This document shows, in pieces, positions 6,242 through 14,531 of a DNA stretch of 64,000 nucleotides (position 1 is the stretch's first letter; each line of letters opens with the position of its first letter). The notes under the pieces are model-generated. The model did not search any database and had not been told where the DNA came from. It was given only the letters and a program-made list of their open reading frames with translations. The position numbers were made by a program, and so were the translations under genes. Source of the stretch: Clostridium sp. AM30-24 (GTDB taxonomy: Bacteria; Bacillota; Clostridia; Lachnospirales; Lachnospiraceae); NCBI RefSeq assembly GCF_003480435.1, contig NZ_QUJB01000009.1:36547-100546 (forward strand). The letters run 5' to 3'.

Positions 6242-7597
6242 TCAGTCTTCCTTATCAAGTCTTCTCTTCATGGAGAATCTCGTGATTCCCAAAAGGGCCG
6301 CCGCTTTTGTCACGTTGTTTCCGCAGAGCTTCAGGGCCTGGTCCATGTAGATCTGTTCCAGCATGGAGACCTCCTGATCGAGACTGATCGGTCCTTTCCG
6401 AAGATCCTTTAACGCAAACGGCTCTCCTGTCCGGGTATCATCTTTCCAGTCTACCCGCTTTAATTCCACATGTTTTTCAAGCACGTCCCCCTGACAGAAT
6501 AAGAAGCAGCGCTCGAAAATGTTTTTCAGTTCCCGAACATTCCCTTTCCAGTCATACAAAAGCAGCTCCCGCATAAAATCAGGATCCACATGGGTGATAT
6601 TCTTTCCAAACATGCCGTTATAATATTTCAGGTAATAATCGCATAGCGCCGGAATATCCTCTCTCCGATCCCTCAACGGCGGGATCACAAGCTCCATGAC
6701 ATTGATCCGGTAGAAAAGATCTTCCCGGAATTCCCCCTGCTTTACGGCATGTTCCAGATTCCGGTTTGTCGCCGCGATCACCCGGGCATCCACTTCGATG
6801 TCCTCCAGACCACCCACACGCTTGAACTTCTTATGATCCAGAAATGTGAGGATCTTTGTCTGCATGGAGAGGGGAAGTTCCCCGATCTCATCCAAGAACA
6901 CGGTTCCGCCTGCTGCCAACTCGATCAGACCTTTCTTCGTCTTCATCGCACCCGCAAAGGCCCCCCGCTCATAGCCAAAGAGCTCGCTCTCCATCAGATG
7001 TTCCGGAATTGCGCTGCAGTTGATGCGGACCATCAGGTGGTCCCTCCGGTCGCTGCAGGCATGGATCAGGGACGCCGCAACCTCTTTTCCCGTTCCGGTC
7101 TCGCCCCGGATCAGAACATTCACCGTGGAATTCTTTCCGAGAAGTTCGATGTGGCGCCGGATCCGCATCGCGGCGTCGCTGACTCCGATAAATTCCTGCG
7201 TTTTTCCCTTTAGAAACTCCAGGGATTCCCGATCCTGCATCTGACCAATGCAGCGGCTGGCGATCCGGTCGATCTCGTCAATATCAAAGGGCTTTAAAAT
7301 ATAGTCGTAAGCGCCGCGCTTCGTCGCCTCCACCGCCTGGGCGACAGAGCCGTACGCCGTCATCAGGATCACCTGGACCTCCTCATCGGCGGAACGGAAC
7401 GTGGAGATCTCGTCGATCCCGAGGCTGTCCTGCAGGCGGTTATCCAGGAGGATCACCTGCGGATGGAACGTTTTCATCTTCTCGAGAGCGTCCTTCACCG
7501 TTTCCGCCGACTGGGTCTCGTATCCCCGGTCCTTCAGGCCTTCCTCCAGTGTAAACCGGATCAGAAATTCATCATCAACGATCAGTACCTTTTTCAT
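6242..7597 (-). CDS. NtrC-family response regulator with GAFAGA loop
   Basis: 451-residue regulator: receiver domain (residues 1-120; acidic pair D8/D9, phospho-acceptor D52, K102), AAA+ domain (about 137-365; Walker A GETGTGKE at 165-172, Walker B VFLDE at 233-237, arginines in FREDLFYRINV) and a C-terminal Fis-type helix-turn-helix (NNVTKAAALLGITRFSMKRR). The sigma-54-contacting loop reads GAFAGA at 212-217, with A215 (codon 6953-6955, GCG) instead of the conserved Thr. Start chosen at MKKVLIVDDE, with AGGG upstream and 23 bp of overlap with the kinase gene. Likely controls the adjacent 5-oxoproline operon. Confidence 0.93.
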   Translation of the reverse strand: MKKVLIVDDEFLIRFTLEEGLKDRGYETQSAETVKDALEKMKTFHPQVILLDNRLQDSLGIDEISTFRSADEEVQVILMTAYGSVAQAVEATKRGAYDYILKPFDIDEIDRIASRCIGQMQDRESLEFLKGKTQEFIGVSDAAMRIRRHIELLGKNSTVNVLIRGETGTGKEVAASLIHACSDRRDHLMVRINCSAIPEHLMESELFGYERGAFAGAMKTKKGLIELAAGGTVFLDEIGELPLSMQTKILTFLDHKKFKRVGGLEDIEVDARVIAATNRNLEHAVKQGEFREDLFYRINVMELVIPPLRDRREDIPALCDYYLKYYNGMFGKNITHVDPDFMRELLLYDWKGNVRELKNIFERCFLFCQGDVLEKHVELKRVDWKDDTRTGEPFALKDLRKGPISLDQEVSMLEQIYMDQALKLCGNNVTKAAALLGITRFSMKRRLDKED

Positions 7598-8915
7598 GTT
7601 CATCCCTGCTTTCAAAAATCAGGCGCACCGTTGTTCCGCAGCCCGGAGCGCTTTCCATTTCCATTTTACCGTGGTTCTGCTCGATCAGCCGGTTTACGAT
7701 CGCCAGACCAAGCCCGACGCCGTTAATGCTCTTCGTGTAGAACGGTTCTCTTGCACGTTTCAGTTCCTCTTCATTCATTCCTTTTCCGTTGTCGGAGACG
7801 CAGAATGTAGTCGTACCTCCGTCGGAAGACACTGAGAGACAGATCTTCCCCGTTCCGTCCCGGCTGACCGCCCGCATGCTGTTTGTCAGAAGATTGTACA
7901 GCATCTGGCGCATTTCATTCTCATCGGCAAACACCTCACATGCCACGCAGTCTGTCTCGAACGTGACATTCTGCTGTTCGCACTCCTTCGCGTAGATGGA
8001 TGCCACCTCCCGCAGCACCGCATCCGCCGGAAAGACATGTCTGTGGTTTTCCTTCTTTACCGACAGCGTAAACAGGTCATTGATCAGCCCGGTCACCCGG
8101 TCGATCTCATGAAGCATGCTGTCGCAGAGAAGCTTTTCATTCTCCTTCACCGCCCGTCCGCCCAGGACCTGGATCCCGGAACGGATCCCGGCCAGCGGAT
8201 TTTTGATCTCGTGGGCCAGCGCCGATGACATCCGGCTTGTATACTCCATTTTCGTGTAGTTATCAAGGTTTTTCAGAAGATTCTCAAAGGTTCTCGCCAG
8301 CTGGCCGATCTCGTCCTTTCTCGCTGTCTCCGGGAAACTGTACTCCCGGAACCCGTCCTTGTTCTCATCGAGCTTTTTACACGCCGCGCTCATGCTTCGG
8401 ATCGGTTTTGTGAGACTCCAGGCGAGGAACACGCTGACCTGGACGATGATCAGGAGACTGGCCACAGCGCCCACAATGACGTAATTCTGTTCTTCCAGGA
8501 TCGCATTCTCAAATGACTTTTTATCCATCCAGTATTCCAGACGCCACCCCAGGGAATTTCCACTGTCCGCGTACAGGAGTTCCATATTTCCGTCCGGGAT
8601 CTCCTCGTCCCCCGTGATGATCGTGCCGTCGGCAGCCAGGATCCGCACCGCCGGATCATGATAGAACTTATACTTCTGCCGGATCTCCTCTTCACTCAGT
8701 TTTCCATGCAGATAGTAGATATCCGCCTCCATGCTGCGGATCGCAGTCCTCGCGTACTCTTTTCTGTCCTTAAGCTTTTCTGTATATCCATTACACACCG
8801 AAATAGCACAGAATGCACAGACCACCAGGATCCCTACCATGATGAACGGCAGCATGACCTCATGCTCGATCCTGCAGAACCATGATCGAAACAGCTGTTT
8901 TTTCTTTCCGCTCAT
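7575..8915 (-). CDS. Membrane sensor histidine kinase
   Basis: 446 residues: transmembrane helix at about 20-42, extracellular sensing domain of about 100 residues, second helix at 145-167, HAMP linker, dimerisation/phosphoacceptor helix SALAHEIKNPLAG with H235, and a GHKL ATPase domain (N box with N341 and N345, DNGKG at 375-379, GVGLGLAI at 399-406). Partner of the response regulator that begins inside its last codons. Its ATG overlaps the symporter stop by four bases, so symporter, kinase and regulator are translationally coupled. The signal is not known; a link to the solute moved by the symporter is plausible. Confidence 0.93.
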   Translation of the reverse strand: MSGKKKQLFRSWFCRIEHEVMLPFIMVGILVVCAFCAISVCNGYTEKLKDRKEYARTAIRSMEADIYYLHGKLSEEEIRQKYKFYHDPAVRILAADGTIITGDEEIPDGNMELLYADSGNSLGWRLEYWMDKKSFENAILEEQNYVIVGAVASLLIIVQVSVFLAWSLTKPIRSMSAACKKLDENKDGFREYSFPETARKDEIGQLARTFENLLKNLDNYTKMEYTSRMSSALAHEIKNPLAGIRSGIQVLGGRAVKENEKLLCDSMLHEIDRVTGLINDLFTLSVKKENHRHVFPADAVLREVASIYAKECEQQNVTFETDCVACEVFADENEMRQMLYNLLTNSMRAVSRDGTGKICLSVSSDGGTTTFCVSDNGKGMNEEELKRAREPFYTKSINGVGLGLAIVNRLIEQNHGKMEMESAPGCGTTVRLIFESRDEHEKGTDR

Positions 8916-10327
8916 TCTTCTGCCCCTCTTTTCTTCTCAAACATCGGGATCACAACATAGACTGCCGCCGCGCACAGTGTTGCCGGAAATGCCCAGTATA
9001 TCCGGAGATCCATTTTCCAGAACAGGACAGAGCAGATAAGTCCCGTAAAGAACGCTCCCACCGCCCCGGCTTTCGTTCTCTGTTTCCAGTACAGTCCCCC
9101 GTAGATCAGAGGGGCAAGCGCCGCCGAGAATAATCCCCAGATATCCGCCCCGAAGGACAGCATGTCCTTCGGCGGATTTACGGATAAGATCAGTGCAGCC
9201 GTGCCTCCCATGAAGATACATACCCGCGCCAGGGTGAGAATCTGCTCCTCCGACATCTTCTTTTTTGTGAGCTGGGCAGCCACATCGTAGGACAGCATGC
9301 AGCCGATCAGGTGAAGCTGGGAGTTCGCCGTTGAGACGCAGGCGCCGATCACGCTGATCAGGAAGAAACCGCTGAACGGTGTGTTCATGAGATTGACCAC
9401 CGCATAGATAAATACGTCATCCGCGGAGCAGTAATTTTTCAGCTGTGGAAAGAGGATCCGCAGTCCAAGACCGATCTGGGTCAGTGCAAAGTACAGCACG
9501 CACAGGAATATCAGTGCATGCAGGATCATATGTTTTGCGGTTTTTTTATCCTTCGCCGCCAGGATCCTGACCATATACTGGGGATTCGACGCCAGTCCCA
9601 TTCCCCAGCCGAAGAACATGGAGATATATACGAAGATTCCAATCTCCGCTGTCTGATTTTCAAAAACGCCCTTGCTCTTTATGAGTTCATGCACAGTCTG
9701 ATCCGTCAAAAACCAGTGTCCCGGAACGTTTTTTACGATAACCAGATACAGAACCCCGATGCTCACAGAGAGCATAATCAGATTGAGGCAGTCCGACTTC
9801 GTGACGGAGTTAAAGCCACCGAAGCTCGAATAGAGGATAAAAAGATAGACAAGAAAGACAGCTACCTTGTAATTGATATTCAGCAGGCTGGATACCGCGA
9901 TGCCAAATCCCTTGATCTGGATCATCAGATAGAAAATATAGCCGCAGATCATAAAAATGGCCGATGCTGCCTGCAGAAATTTTGAATCATGCTTTTTTCC
10001 AATCAGCTGTGGGATCGACAGGACATCATTCTCGTATAGCCGCTCCGTCATCAGATACAGGAGACCCGCGCCGATAAACCACGGGATGACTGACGACGCG
10101 ATGACGGAGAGTCCGCTGTGATACACGTTTCCCGTAAATCCCAGAATCGTCGCCGCAGAGACCCAGGTTCCGACAAATGTGAAAAACAGGCGTTTTTCGT
10201 CATTCTTTCTCTCACCGACGAAAAACTTGGAGAGAGAATCACTTTCCGAAAAAGAGAGCTTTCCGATGATCAGGAACACAATGGAATAGATCACAAAATA
10301 GATCAGCTGGATCAGTACCCGGTTCAT
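8912..10327 (-). CDS. Sodium:solute symporter (SSS family)
   Basis: 471-residue integral membrane protein with about 13 hydrophobic helices and SSS-family features: GKLSFSESDSLSKFFVGERK in the first loop, FVGTWVSAATILGFTGNVY in helix 2, YSSFGGFNSVTKSD in helix 5 and VSTANSQLHLIGCMLSYD in the helix 8 region. Overlaps truA (4 bp) upstream and the kinase gene (4 bp) downstream. It could bring in the compound degraded by the neighbouring 5-oxoproline operon or act as a transport-coupled sensor; neither can be shown from sequence. Confidence 0.9.
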   Translation of the reverse strand: MNRVLIQLIYFVIYSIVFLIIGKLSFSESDSLSKFFVGERKNDEKRLFFTFVGTWVSAATILGFTGNVYHSGLSVIASSVIPWFIGAGLLYLMTERLYENDVLSIPQLIGKKHDSKFLQAASAIFMICGYIFYLMIQIKGFGIAVSSLLNINYKVAVFLVYLFILYSSFGGFNSVTKSDCLNLIMLSVSIGVLYLVIVKNVPGHWFLTDQTVHELIKSKGVFENQTAEIGIFVYISMFFGWGMGLASNPQYMVRILAAKDKKTAKHMILHALIFLCVLYFALTQIGLGLRILFPQLKNYCSADDVFIYAVVNLMNTPFSGFFLISVIGACVSTANSQLHLIGCMLSYDVAAQLTKKKMSEEQILTLARVCIFMGGTAALILSVNPPKDMLSFGADIWGLFSAALAPLIYGGLYWKQRTKAGAVGAFFTGLICSVLFWKMDLRIYWAFPATLCAAAVYVVIPMFEKKRGAEE

Positions 10328-11358
10328 AGCGTCCTCCCCGTATACTCCGTTCCGTAGCTGCCGTCATCCAGCCTGCGGAGTCGGTAATACCCATAACTTT
10401 CCGTCTCCGATACCTCATACCCATCCGGGACCGTGACGAAAACTTCCTTCGCCCCATTCCGGTATGCCTGGTGCACCATACGGCGGATCAGTCGGGGGAG
10501 TTCTTCCGGTTCGGAGAACCTGATCCGGACGCAGGAGATTCCGTCGGATTCCAGTTTACTCTGGTCCAGAACAGCGTCCCAATGTTCATTTCTCCCAATG
10601 ATCTCCTTTGGGATCTCCCTCTCATACTCGATTCCCACAAGTGTCAGCCCCTTCGCCGGAGCAGTCTGTCCCGCCTCTTTGCGGTTTCTTGCCTCCAGTA
10701 CCTCTTTCACATGTTCCGGCTCCCACTCGCCGGTTCCGACTTTTAACAGGGTTCCCGCGATGATCCGCACCATGTTGTAGAGGAATCCGCTTCCGCAAAG
10801 GCGGATCGTTACGATGTCTTCCTCATTTTTCGTCACCTGCGCCTCATAGATCGTCCGGACCGTCTCCTCCGCCTGGTGGTTTGCAGCACAGAAGCTGATG
10901 AAATCATGTTCCCCGATGAGGTATTTTGCTGCCTCATTCATCTTTTCCACGTTTAACGGGTAATAGCAGAAATGGGCGTAAAGGCGTCGCGTCGGGATCT
11001 CGATCTTACAGTTTAAGATCTGATACTCGTAGGTCTTTACGCAGTTCTGCTTTCTCGGATGCCAATCTGTTGGAACTTCCTCGGATTCCACCACACGGAT
11101 ATCCTCCGGGAGTCCGCGGTTTACCGCGTAACAGAATTTATCTCCCGGGATCCGGCTCTCCGTGTCAAAGACCGCCACATTACCGCGCGCATGGACACCG
11201 GAGTCCGTCCTGCTCGCCCCAATGACGCAGACAGGCTCTTTCAGAAGATCCGAAAGAGCCTTATTTAACATCTCCTCTATGGTAACGCCGTTGGGCTGGA
11301 GCTGCCAGCCCTTGTATGCGGTGCCGTCGTAGGCCACCGTCAGTTTGATTCGTCTCAT
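10324..11358 (-). CDS. truA: tRNA pseudouridine(38-40) synthase TruA, long form
   Basis: 344 residues. TruA isomerises U38-U40 in tRNA anticodon arms. Catalytic Asp is D52 in GASRTDSGVHARG; other blocks are TVAYDGTAYKGWQLQ, GEHDFISFCAAN and GSGFLYNMVRIIAGTLL. The enzyme normally ends near residue 250; here about 90 residues follow (RIRFSEPEELPRLIRRMVHQ, then GAKEVFVTVPDGYEV), a compact extra domain I do not recognise. It follows ecfT as in many Firmicutes, and its stop overlaps the symporter start. A second, standard-length TruA is encoded at 50778-51545. Confidence 0.93.
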   Translation of the reverse strand: MRRIKLTVAYDGTAYKGWQLQPNGVTIEEMLNKALSDLLKEPVCVIGASRTDSGVHARGNVAVFDTESRIPGDKFCYAVNRGLPEDIRVVESEEVPTDWHPRKQNCVKTYEYQILNCKIEIPTRRLYAHFCYYPLNVEKMNEAAKYLIGEHDFISFCAANHQAEETVRTIYEAQVTKNEEDIVTIRLCGSGFLYNMVRIIAGTLLKVGTGEWEPEHVKEVLEARNRKEAGQTAPAKGLTLVGIEYEREIPKEIIGRNEHWDAVLDQSKLESDGISCVRIRFSEPEELPRLIRRMVHQAYRNGAKEVFVTVPDGYEVSETESYGYYRLRRLDDGSYGTEYTGRTL

Positions 11359-11516
11359 AGCTTTATTGTTTTCCTTCTGCTGTCCGGGGATTCCCGGGCA
11401 AATTTACTTTTATACAAATCCAGCAGCTAATTTGCAGCCGAATCCAATTCTGCCCGGTTTTCCGGATAGAATCAGATATCAAATTACTTTTTCCCGGCTG
11501 AAATCGTTCATTTCTT

Positions 11517-11649
11517 GTAACTATTCAGTACCTTCATAGTTACGTGCAAAAATCCATTCCAGATCAGCTTCGCTGATGGGATTTTTGCCTTCCAGCCTAT
11601 GTTTCCTTACGGTCAGTGCAGCAAGTGCGCAGACCTACTGAACAGTTAC
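11517..11649. repeat. MITE-like palindromic element, 133 bp
   Basis: The ends are GTAACTATTCAGTACC and, inverted, GTAACTGTTCAGTAGG, matching at most positions over 16 bp. Inside is a second inverted repeat, GCAAAAATCC with GGATTTTTGC, around a CAGCTTCGCTG hairpin. The element is non-coding, fills the gap between ecfT and truA and could fold into a cruciform. No transposase is present. Target duplication is not clear. The rest of the 298-bp gap (11359-11516) holds only a weak promoter-like CTGCAA-17-TATAAA for truA. Confidence 0.6.
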
Positions 11650-11656
11650 CATTTCT

Positions 11657-12457
11657 TTACAAAACGACTTTAAGCAAAATTGCCACCACAAAATACACCA
11701 GATAGGCCCCATAAACCATGTGGTCCCTCTTCGCGTACTTAAGCGGTTTCATCTTCGTTCTTCCCTCGCCGCCGCGGTAGCATCTCGCCTCCATGGCCAT
11801 CGCGAGGTCCGTGGCACGGCGGAATGCGGATACGAAAAGCGGTACAAGAAGCGGTACCATGGATTTCGCCTTCTGGATCAGGTTTCCGCTCTCGAAATCA
11901 GCGCCTCTTGCCATCTGCGCTTTCATGATCTTATCTGTCTCCTCGATCAGGATCGGGATAAACCGGAGCGCAATGGACATCATCATGGACACCTCGTGGA
12001 CCGGAACGCCGACCTTCTTTAAAAAGCCAAGGCTCTTTTCCAGACCGTCTGTCAGCTGGTTCGGCGTCGTTGTGAGCGTCAGGATCGTGGATCCCATAAC
12101 GAGGTAAACAAGACGGATCGCCATAAATGCCGCAAACCGGAGACCTTCCCAGGTCATCTGCAGGAAACCGATCTTAAAGATCGGGGTACCCGGCGTCAGG
12201 AACAGGTTGAAACTGACACTGAGGAGAAGCAGGAACATGATGGATTTTAAGCCGCGCACCATGAATTTTACCGGGACATTGGAGAGCTTGATGGCAGTGA
12301 TCAGAAAGATCGTCGCCGCAACGTATGCCCAAAGGTTGTCCGCGATAAATAAGGTTACGATGTATACAAGAGTTCCAAATAATTTTGTTCTCGGATCCAG
12401 CCTGTGAAGCAGGGAATCAACCGGGTAGTACTGTCCAAGTGTGATATCTCTTAACAT
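11657..12457 (-). CDS. ecfT: ECF transporter transmembrane subunit EcfT
   Basis: 266-residue membrane subunit of the energy-coupling factor module that powers vitamin uptake with interchangeable substrate-binding S components. About five to six helices. The characteristic cytoplasmic coupling motifs are [13 protein letters not shown] and a second Ala-Arg-Gly-like [11 protein letters not shown], both of the XRX type that contacts the ATPase pair. The start ATG overlaps the last 7 bp of ecfA2 (ATGTTAA) and has GGGGAGG upstream. Completes the ecfA1-ecfA2-ecfT set. Confidence 0.93.
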   Translation of the reverse strand: MLRDITLGQYYPVDSLLHRLDPRTKLFGTLVYIVTLFIADNLWAYVAATIFLITAIKLSNVPVKFMVRGLKSIMFLLLLSVSFNLFLTPGTPIFKIGFLQMTWEGLRFAAFMAIRLVYLVMGSTILTLTTTPNQLTDGLEKSLGFLKKVGVPVHEVSMMMSIALRFIPILIEETDKIMKAQMARGADFESGNLIQKAKSMVPLLVPLFVSAFRRATDLAMAMEARCYRGGEGRTKMKPLKYAKRDHMVYGAYLVYFVVAILLKVVL

Positions 12458-13443
12458 GTCTTTTCCTCCCCGGCTGTCTTTTCTGTGATGTCCGCATTCC
12501 CAGAGGCTGTTCCGGCGGCGTTCCCATGACCTGCGTTCTCGGAATCTGCTCCAGCTGTGCTTACCTGAGCTGCATTTCCGGAACTTTTTCCATTCTTTTC
12601 GCGCCAGATCTTAAGGATCGCATTCTTCGCCTCTTCCACCGTCGTGATATCCGGATCCAGCGGGATCCCCTTGTCGATCAGCTTGTGCACCACATAGGTG
12701 ATCTGCGGCGCCGCAAGGCCAATGGCTTCCAGCTCTTTATAGTGGCGGAATACTTCCTTTGGGGTTCCGTCGAAGACCTTCTCGCCGTGGTTCATGACTA
12801 CAAGACGTGACACATAGCGCGCCACATCCTCCATGCTGTGGGAGACGAGAATGATCGTCAGCCCCTGCTCGTTATGGAGCTTTTGTACGAGTCCTAAAAT
12901 GTCGTCGCGGCCTTTCGGGTCGAGACCGGCTGTCGGCTCATCTAAGATCAAGACCTCCGGCTTCATTGCGAGAACACCCGCGATAGCCACTCGACGCTTC
13001 TGTCCGCCGGAGAGGTCGAAGGGGGACTGCTTATAAAAGCTCTCATCGAGTCCCACCATGTCAAGCGCCTCTTTCGCGCGCTTCTCGATCTCCTCCTTCG
13101 GGAGTCCCAGATTCTTCGGTCCAAAGCAGACATCTGAGAATACATCCACCTCAAACAGCTGATGCTCCGGATACTGGAAAACAAGCCCCACATGGCTGCG
13201 GAGCTCTTTCATGGAATATCCCTCTTTATAAATACTCTCTCCGTTATAAAGGATATCTCCGCTCGTTGCCTTTAAAAGTCCGTTTAAATGCTGGGTCAGG
13301 GTTGATTTTCCGGATCCGGTATGACCGATGAGGCCGATAAACTCGCCATCATGGATCGTAAGATTTACATCCTTTAAGGCATACTGCTCAAAGATCGTTC
13401 CCTGCCCGTATATATGATTCAAGTGTTTAATTTCGATTGCCAT
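12451..13443 (-). CDS. ecfA2: ECF transporter ATPase subunit EcfA2
   Basis: 330 residues, ATP-binding subunit of the ECF module. Motifs intact: Walker [10 protein letters not shown] near residue 40, Q-loop [10 protein letters not shown], signature [13 protein letters not shown], Walker [14 protein letters not shown]-loop LVSHSMED. It is longer than the usual 285-290 residues because of a low-complexity C-terminal tail rich in Ala, Gly, Asn, Thr and Ser (about residues 285-330), absent from its partner EcfA1. Eighteen bases after ecfA1 and overlapping ecfT. Confidence 0.94.
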   Translation of the reverse strand: MAIEIKHLNHIYGQGTIFEQYALKDVNLTIHDGEFIGLIGHTGSGKSTLTQHLNGLLKATSGDILYNGESIYKEGYSMKELRSHVGLVFQYPEHQLFEVDVFSDVCFGPKNLGLPKEEIEKRAKEALDMVGLDESFYKQSPFDLSGGQKRRVAIAGVLAMKPEVLILDEPTAGLDPKGRDDILGLVQKLHNEQGLTIILVSHSMEDVARYVSRLVVMNHGEKVFDGTPKEVFRHYKELEAIGLAAPQITYVVHKLIDKGIPLDPDITTVEEAKNAILKIWREKNGKSSGNAAQVSTAGADSENAGHGNAAGTASGNADITEKTAGEEKTC

Positions 13444-13461
13444 ATTTCCACCATTTCTCCA

Positions 13462-14316
13462 CTATTTTAAGAGCGGAACAAGTTCGTCCACAAGCTCGTC
13501 GATGGAAAGAATTCCATAAGGAAGATCCATTCCGGCCTCCTTTAATTCATCTGCCAGTTCCGTTACCTGCGGCACATCGAGGCTGTATTTTTTCAGTTCC
13601 TTGACTCTGGAAAAGACCTCTTTCGGGGTTCCGTCCATCACGACATGTCCACCGTCGATAACGACTACGCGGTCCGCGTCGATGACCTCTTCCATATAGT
13701 GGGTGATCAGAACTACCGTGATCCCTTCCTGACGGTTCAGTTCATGGACCGTTTTAATGACTTCGCGGCGTCCGTTCGGATCTAACATCGCTGTCGGCTC
13801 GTCCAGAACGATACACCGGGGCTTCATCGCCATAACGCCTGCGATGGCCACGCGCTGTTTCTGTCCGCCGGAAAGCTTATTCGGAGACTGAAGTCTGTAC
13901 GCTGTCATACCCACCGCCTCAAGGCTCTTGTCGACCCGCGCCCAGATTTCCTCCGTCGGAACTCCCATGTTCTCCGGTCCGAATCCGACGTCCTCTTCCA
14001 CCACATTTCCGATGATCTGGTTGTCCGGGTTCTGGAATACCATTCCCGCCGTCTTTCGTACATCCCAGAGATGCTCCTCGTCATCCGTCCTCATTTTAGA
14101 AATATAGACTGTTCCATCCGTTGGAAGCAGGATTCCGTTCATCAGCTTCGCGAATGTGGATTTTCCGGATCCGTTGTGTCCTAAAATCGCTACGAAATCG
14201 CCTTCCTTGATGTCCAGAGAGACGCCTTTTAACGCATGGCTGACCTCATCCTTGTCTTCCTCTTCATCGTGCCTGATATAGTCAAAAATCAGGTTCACTG
14301 CTTTAATGATTCCCAT
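13462..14316 (-). CDS. ecfA1: ECF transporter ATPase subunit EcfA1
   Basis: 284 residues. Walker A LGHNGSGKST, Q-loop VFQNPDNQIIG, signature LSGGQKQRVAIAG, Walker B IVLDEPTAMLD and H-loop LITHYMEE are all present, and the gene comes first of the three ECF genes, so it is called EcfA1. The start is the ATG at 14316 (MGIIKAVNLIFDY), with GAAAGGA five bases upstream; the frame is open 18 codons further up but without a site. Own promoter at 14408-14436. Confidence 0.94.
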   Translation of the reverse strand: MGIIKAVNLIFDYIRHDEEEDKDEVSHALKGVSLDIKEGDFVAILGHNGSGKSTFAKLMNGILLPTDGTVYISKMRTDDEEHLWDVRKTAGMVFQNPDNQIIGNVVEEDVGFGPENMGVPTEEIWARVDKSLEAVGMTAYRLQSPNKLSGGQKQRVAIAGVMAMKPRCIVLDEPTAMLDPNGRREVIKTVHELNRQEGITVVLITHYMEEVIDADRVVVIDGGHVVMDGTPKEVFSRVKELKKYSLDVPQVTELADELKEAGMDLPYGILSIDELVDELVPLLK

Positions 14317-14407
14317 AGAAATCCTTTCTCGTTTTTCATAAACTTCAAGTGACTGCGGCGCCGCATACACCTTCAGGCTGCCGCGACAAATGTTTACACG
14401 TTTCTAA

Positions 14408-14436
14408 ATTTTAGTTGATATCTCATAGTAAGTCAA
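14408..14436 (-). promoter_or_regulatory. Sigma-A promoter of the ecfA1-ecfA2-ecfT-truA unit
   Basis: Minus strand TTGACT (14436-14431), 17-nt spacer, TAAAAT (14413-14408). Lies between the terminator of the cell-wall-binding gene (14480-14520) and ecfA1, so the ECF genes are uncoupled from the ribosomal operon that normally precedes them. Confidence 0.7.
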
Positions 14437-14479
14437 GTGTTTTCGCATGGTTCCAGGAGCTTACCTTTTCAGATATGTG

Positions 14480-14520
14480 AAAACGGCATGACACAGGATT
14501 TCTCCCATGACATGCCGCCC
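14480..14520 (-). terminator. Rho-independent terminator after the cell-wall-binding gene
   Basis: Minus strand CGGCATGTCATG, loop, then TGTCATGCCG followed by TTTTC. Stem of about 10 bp with one mismatch, 12 bp beyond the stop codon at 14532. Confidence 0.65.
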
Positions 14521-14531
14521 ATCATTCCTTT

